Assembly (NCBI GenBank): GCA_009760855.2
Contig: WPIO01000005.1
Location: 1,805,001-1,869,000, forward strand
From: Cristatella mucedo
Taxonomy: Eukaryota; Bryozoa; Phylactolaemata; Cristatellidae
DNA: 64,000 nucleotides
Reading direction: 5' to 3'
The position numbers and the translations under genes were made by a program. Shown here piece by piece: positions 59,446-64,000 of the stretch (position 1 is its first letter; the number at the start of each line of letters is the position of its first letter). Under the pieces are notes generated by a model that was not told the origin of the DNA, did not search any database, and saw nothing but the letters and a program-made list of their open reading frames with translations.

Positions 59446-61200
59446 AGTGTAGAGGAATTCGCAGCCACGCAGCCAGCAACAAATCAGGCGTCTTGCTGCG
59501 ATTCTTCTTACACGTTATGGGCGTGATCCTAAGGACTATTTGCACGCATTGTCTCAGAATATTGAAATTTTAAAATTAATAAGATTTATAAAGACTTGAT
59601 AAGACATTTCAATGGACAGAGTTACGTGCTACTGAAGTCTATAATGATATATTTATTAAGGGTGAGGTCCAATCACCTCGCAAGGCCTAAGTCCGCCGGG
59701 ACTGGTCCCGGGCGAGACTTTCCGAGACTAGTGCATTGCGCTTTTCGTCGCGTTTTTTATCACAAATTTATCGGCGTTTAAATTAATGAAATTTTAGTGT
59801 GATTTTATTGGAAGTTTGCATGCGCAGCGTTAGGTGCTACTTATTTTTAATTGCATTATCACGTTACGGTTTTAGTCGAATATTTTAGTCAATCACGAAT
59901 TTATTGGCGCGGCTTTATCGGCGCGCATTTGTCTTTCGCCAATTTTTTAACGGGTCACCGACTGTGACGGCGTAGCCCACTGGACTGCTATTCCGAGTGA
60001 ATCAAAACGAGCGGCAGCTAGGATTGCACATTCGCACTAAGCAACGTCTGTTCCTTGTGGTTCTTGCGTGTTTAGAATTACGATCGAGAGGAGGTTTTCT
60101 CAAGGAAGTTCTCCGGGATAGTTCGATGGTGTAAATATTCATAGAAAGTCGTTGTGTAGCGAGCCTGTTTTGTGACCGCCGCCAGGCTGGCTGGTGCTGT
60201 GCATGGCTATGCTGCCCGTCGGCATCCTTGAGAGCTTCAACCATATGCTCAAGACTCGGAGCGTGCAAGAGTGAGGCTCGATTTATACACAGCGAGCGCG
60301 CTTCCGCTACCGCTCCCACATTTCCACGCCTTCTAAAGTTGGGTGGGTGGGGGTGTGTGAGCGAGCGTACGTCTGTCACTTGATTCAGCGAAATATTTAT
60401 GCTTTTTAAAGCACGATTAAAGTAAATAACGCTCTGGATGGCGCTTGTAAAGTACCTTGGCCGCGACCACCTTGATATGAGGTCTTCTCGTCTCTTGGCG
60501 GCGTCTCTGCGGTACGCGCTGCTGCTGCTCGCTCTGGTTTGTAGCGAACACACTTTTGTCTCTTTGGCATCCGCGGTAGCCCTGCCATCTCGCGTCGTCG
60601 CCATTGCTTGACTCTCCCCGTGAGAGACAGAGCGTACGAGTTATGAGAAGGAGGAATGAAACCTTCTCCTCGGCTGTCGGAGGTTCAATTGCAGAGGCAC
60701 CACGAGTGCAATTTAGTGATCATTCTTCGTACATGGATTTCAAGAGAAAGCTCCGCTTATTAATATTAAGAGGATTTTAAAAATTAAGCATAAATAAGCA
60801 CAGGTAATCAGCGTACACAAATTTTGGACGCATGAAAGCGAAAGCGAAATTTGTGCTTGTTATCGTTTTCAACGAAGCCAAGTAAGCGATAATAGCGGTA
60901 ATGCCGACATTGTAAATGCACAAGGTTGCAGAATTTATTAAGGCAAGTGGGAGCTTTACATATTTTTCACGAGTCCATGGAGTTTTTCCACAGAATGAGG
61001 CCGATCACTACTTGGACTTAAATCATCCAGCCCAACGGCGCTTAAGTACGGTGGATGCTTTGAGTTTCTTGTCTGAGCAGCAAATAAACAGCGACGGTAA
61101 GCTTTTGGGCAGTGGTATGTGAGCATTTCTAGGGGAATCTTTTGTATCTCTGTATTCTGTTGTTAATACTTGCATTTGCGGATTGAAATGGCAAAGCTGT
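59446..61200. other. unassigned sequence
   Basis: The longest frame (minus 60,002-60,604, 200 codons) is basic and contains no motif I recognise. It could be an exon, an untranslated region or chance. The short plus frame 60,916-61,122 is likewise unrecognised. Confidence 0.35.
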
Positions 61201-61204
61201 CACC

Positions 61205-61322
61205 TTAGAACCCCTGCTAAGTGTCTCGAAGAAAGTTTTTAAGTTCTCTAAGGGCGCTATTCAAATCTTCTGCTACTTTTACTACTACTACTAGTATTAC
61301 TCTTATTACTGCTACTATAAAG
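61205..61322 (+). mobile_element. SINE-1/LINE-A terminal fragment
   Basis: GTCTCGAAGAAAGTTTTTAA, GTTCTCTAAGGGCGCTATTC and an ACT/ATT-type tail follow the LINE-A/SINE-1 terminus. Too little remains to say which family. Confidence 0.6.
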
Positions 61323-62204
61323 TCCCAAAATATGCGAGAGTTCTAGTAGGTACTCATGTGAGTTGATAGAAGTTTTGAGGGCCCAGCATATCGCCAAAAC
61401 GCAGCAACGTAAGTTTGAAGTTTTATATTAATTGCTTAACGGACGCACTGTCGATCGTGAACTCGAGGAGTCCGTGGCTCTTGCAAGCCAGCGACACGGA
61501 AGAAGTACAAGTTGGCATAATTAAGTCACGCCGGATGCACGACGCGCACAGTTGTCGCCGCTGAGAATAGCAGCGGTAGGCCAGCGCTCGCTGTAGGAGG
61601 AGAGGCTGAGACTACGAGAATAGGGGTATAAAGAAAGTAGGCATTCAGACTGGAAGCAATTAATCGTCGACGCTCGCTCGGATTAACTAGCAGAGCAGCT
61701 GGTGAAGTGCGCCAGCTGCTGCAGCCGAAAGCGTATAACAGCTCCCAGGCACGAGGCTCGCAGGCCGAAGTGCCTTGCACTCCGCGACGCTTCGCCACTG
61801 CGTCCAGCTAGACTGACCGAGCACACGATGCAGCATCGCACGATGGGCTTCCGTCGTGCGATGCAGTCAGCGCGCGACGGAATGCTGAATGGCACACTAT
61901 TCGCAGCAGCTGAGGTCTCACGCAGCTGCTGCCCAAGCTTCGCTTGCTCAGCTGTTCGGCTCAACTGCTCAGTACCAATGTCCCCTGCGAGAAAGCCTCG
62001 TCCCGGGCAAGAATGCAGCCTGTGATTACATCTAGGTCTGTTTTAGCTGTGGCGTTCTTTTCCGTCAGGTTCTTCTGCAGCGGCGAGAGTGGTCTGCAGT
62101 CGCAGCGCTGCCACAAGATCGCCAATCGATATCTTGCTGAGCAGCGGACTCAGCAAGAGGGTCACTTTGTGCGGTTTTTAAGTGAAGCTTGGCGTGAAGT
62201 CACG
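61323..62204. other. unassigned GC-moderate sequence
   Basis: It is rich in CAGCTGCTG-type words, with opposed short frames (61,526-62,207) and no recognised domain. Confidence 0.4.
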
Positions 62205-62325
62205 TGAAGCGTCTGGCCCCCAATCTCCATCGCCATTCTATGACTGTCACAGCGAAAAGACCGAGTTATCTGAGAGAGCTATATAAAATGTAATAGTAAT
62301 AGTAATATTATTATTATTATTATAG
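62203..62325 (+). mobile_element. SINE-1/LINE-A terminal fragment
   Basis: GTGAAGCGTCTGG, then GACCGAGTTATCTGAGAGAG, CTATATAAAATG and a TAATAGTAATATTATTATT tail correspond to a SINE-1 tail with an internal difference. Confidence 0.6.
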
Positions 62326-62394
62326 ACTGCCAAAGTTTACTGTCACCAAAGTCAGCATATTTGACTCCATGCGTATGCCATTCTCCGTGCATTA

Positions 62395-62845
62395 AGTATG
62401 CCCTTCGATATACAGACATCGTCTGGGAATCGCGAAACCTTAAACATGTTGATATTTAAGCTTATTGAAAAAGTATCCTAGTCGCATCCAGTACTCAATC
62501 CTCCGTCCGACCTAGGCTCGCTGATGGAATACTACGACAAGACGTTTGCAGACGTTCTTGACGATTTAGCTCCACTAATTAAGCACAATTTACGCCCTCG
62601 TCTTGATAATCTAGGGCTTTACGAAGATGCTGAAACCAGCAAGGAGTATATAATACATGCTGGATAAACATACACTCGATAAAAACAGACAACTCGATTT
62701 ACTGGCGTGCGAAGATTATTTTGAATCGTAGGAAATCCATCCTAACTAAGTTTAGGTCCAGCTTCTATAAGAGCACAGCTGAATCGCACGCGGGAAATCT
62801 AAACGTATCGGTGTCGGTCATCAACTGTAACTATACCCTTTACTG
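62395..62845 (+). mobile_element. LINE-A fragment, linker between endonuclease and RT
   Basis: The plus strand reads MEYYDKTFADVLDDLAPLIK and a PRLDNLGLYEDAET-like phrase, then SIRAQLNRTRETLNVSVSVI-type text. This corresponds to the L2 linker (LDKHAPLKTKTVxxRPxxPW, SFYKSxxESHAGNxKxLFSVIN). It carries no tail and is an internal fragment. Confidence 0.7.
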
Positions 62846-63114
62846 CTCCCAAGTCAACTCGTAGCATATTTATTTTAAATCCGATCAATGTATTAATTGC
62901 TCGGTGAAAGTGCATACATGAAGTGCATACGATGAAAGTGCATACGATGAAGATACATAAATAAAAGCTTGAGGCTTAATGTGTAAGGAAATGTTACGAA
63001 CAAGGCTGTCGGTAAATGTTGCGTCACGAGTGACGACTTTTGCATCAGGTCAAAACTTCCCACCCAAAGGCGAACAGTTAAAATGCTCCTCTCAGTCTTG
63101 CTAACACGCACGCA

Positions 63115-63145
<31 letters not shown>

Positions 63146-63825
63146 CGACGCACACATGCAGTGCCCACACGCTTGTCATATATACCTTTAGAACGCCGTG
63201 TCTTTTCTCATTTGGACTTACTCAAACAACCTTGCTGAACGACTATTCATACTTCGGCAAACACTTTTGCAGTTGGTTTGGCCACTCAAAGTTCGAACAC
63301 AGTGCACGCCCAGGCAGTGTCATTTAATTTGGAGCCAGGAAACATTAAACAGGCACGTCGCTATACTTAGCAAGATTTCTGCCGAGAAAAGCTGCGTGCT
63401 GGTGGATTGCGATGCGTGATCGGGCAGCAGCAGTTACAACCGGTCTGCACTCACAGTGGCCAGCCGGTACTTCCAAAAGCCCGCGCCGACTGCTGTGGCT
63501 GCGCCATTAGAGAGCTTATTGCAGCCCACTCAAAGCCTGGGCGACTTTTTCGCGCGGATGCGGCAGCCAACATCAAGCTCAATCACACGAAATCAAGAGG
63601 GTGTGATAAGCATAATAAGTCAAGAGCCGAGAAAGTGAATGGCGTGGATGAATCCGCAGCGCTGGATGGTTGTACAGATATGCAAGAGCAAGCCGTCGGA
63701 GAAAGGATGTCATTGCGTGGGAGCGAGATCCGCAGCTTAGGGCTAGCAGAGCAAAACCCTCTGCCCCATTTGTTTTTTTTTTAGTAAAAATTGTATAGCT
63801 AACGTATTGCCCTCTGAGAACCTGA
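62846..63825. other. unassigned sequence with a CA array
   Basis: Apart from the CA repeat, only short frames (plus 63,407-63,784) without known motifs. Confidence 0.45.
63108..63146. repeat. short CA microsatellite
   Basis: About 13 CA units flanked by CGCACGCACGCG-type variants. Confidence 0.9.
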
Positions 63826-63827
63826 AT

Positions 63828-63912
63828 GCCAGTCGGAGGCTGGAATTGATGCAGCACTGTAGCTAAATGAGGTGGGGCTTCTCCGTGGCCATGATCTTAT
63901 AAGTCAGAGTGG
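63828..63912 (-). mobile_element. LINE-B RT fragment
   Basis: GAGGCTGGAATTGATGCAGC, then TAGCTAAATGAGGTGGGGC and TTATAAGTCAGAGTG line up with the minus-strand LINE-B RT at 50,478-50,552 (GAGGCTGAAACTGATGCAGC ... GGGTCAGCCTAAG). Confidence 0.65.
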
Positions 63913-64000
63913 TCTTGCTGGCCTACCGGTATGTGCAATCAGGCGCTTACAGCGGTTGCAAAACTCAGCAACTAGGCTTGTCTGTCGTGAGCGTCGCAGT
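63913..64000 (+). mobile_element. LINE-A RT fragment, cut by the window edge
   Basis: It reads LLAGLPVCAIRRLQRLQNSATRLVC, split here as LLAGLPVCAI and LQNSATRLVC, matching 36,255-36,345. It continues beyond the right edge. Confidence 0.9.

Noticed and set aside
60002-60604. 200-codon minus-strand frame
   Set aside because: No recognisable motif; composition does not distinguish it from chance, so no CDS is called.
63407-63784. 125-codon plus-strand frame
   Set aside because: No similarity to known families and it ends in a T run; insufficient evidence.

Overview
The window is nuclear DNA of an animal, most likely a protostome invertebrate. The species cannot be fixed from the sequence. The evidence is a retrotransposon-dense, microsatellite-rich landscape of eukaryotic type and two single-exon receptors of the FMRFamide/myosuppressin/sex-peptide-receptor-like class, which is best known from protostomes. 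No bacterial operon, CRISPR array, rRNA gene or free-standing tRNA gene was seen. Only two ordinary protein-coding genes are well supported. Almost everything else is mobile DNA in different states of decay.

Layout. 0-4.2 kb: unassigned sequence, a CA array, a CAG array and a LINE tail. 4.2-7.5 kb: minus-strand LINE remnants with a SINE inserted. 7.8-12.5 kb: a decayed plus-strand gene of a high-copy, mobile-element-like protein family, split by a complete 2.7-kb hAT transposon with perfect 8-bp target duplications and by a LINE 3' end. 12.5-22.5 kb: SINEs, a 196-bp hAT miniature element that looks like a SPIN (Space Invader) element, GA and TA arrays and a ~0.93-kb minisatellite of 10-bp units. 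22.6-26.5 kb: first copy of a duplicated block with an intact GPCR on the minus strand. 26.5-53.3 kb: a LINE-dominated interval with nested insertions and the best-preserved LINE RT in the window. 53.3-58.2 kb: second copy of the duplicated block with the paralogous GPCR. 58.2-64 kb: mostly unassigned sequence, SINEs and LINE fragments running off the right edge.

Repeat families, with names used only here. LINE-A is L2/CR1-like, ends in an ATT-type tail, and has about a dozen pieces. LINE-B is L2/CR1-like and ends in an ATTAC-type tail. LINE-C is an older L2-like family. SINE-1 has a tRNA-like head and a tail resembling the LINE-A 3' end, the classic sign of a SINE that borrows a LINE's reverse transcriptase. 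SINE-2 is a second tRNA-headed family.

The host genes are the two GPCR paralogues. Their duplicated flanks show a patchy identity profile and a chimeric LINE-B junction, pointing to recombination between LINE copies or gene conversion. The items most worth following up are the SPIN-like element (possible horizontal transfer), the GPCR duplication and its divergent cytoplasmic linker, the SINE/LINE partnership, and the precisely dated insertion of the hAT into another element-like gene. Coordinates of degraded repeats are approximate; all alignments were made by eye.
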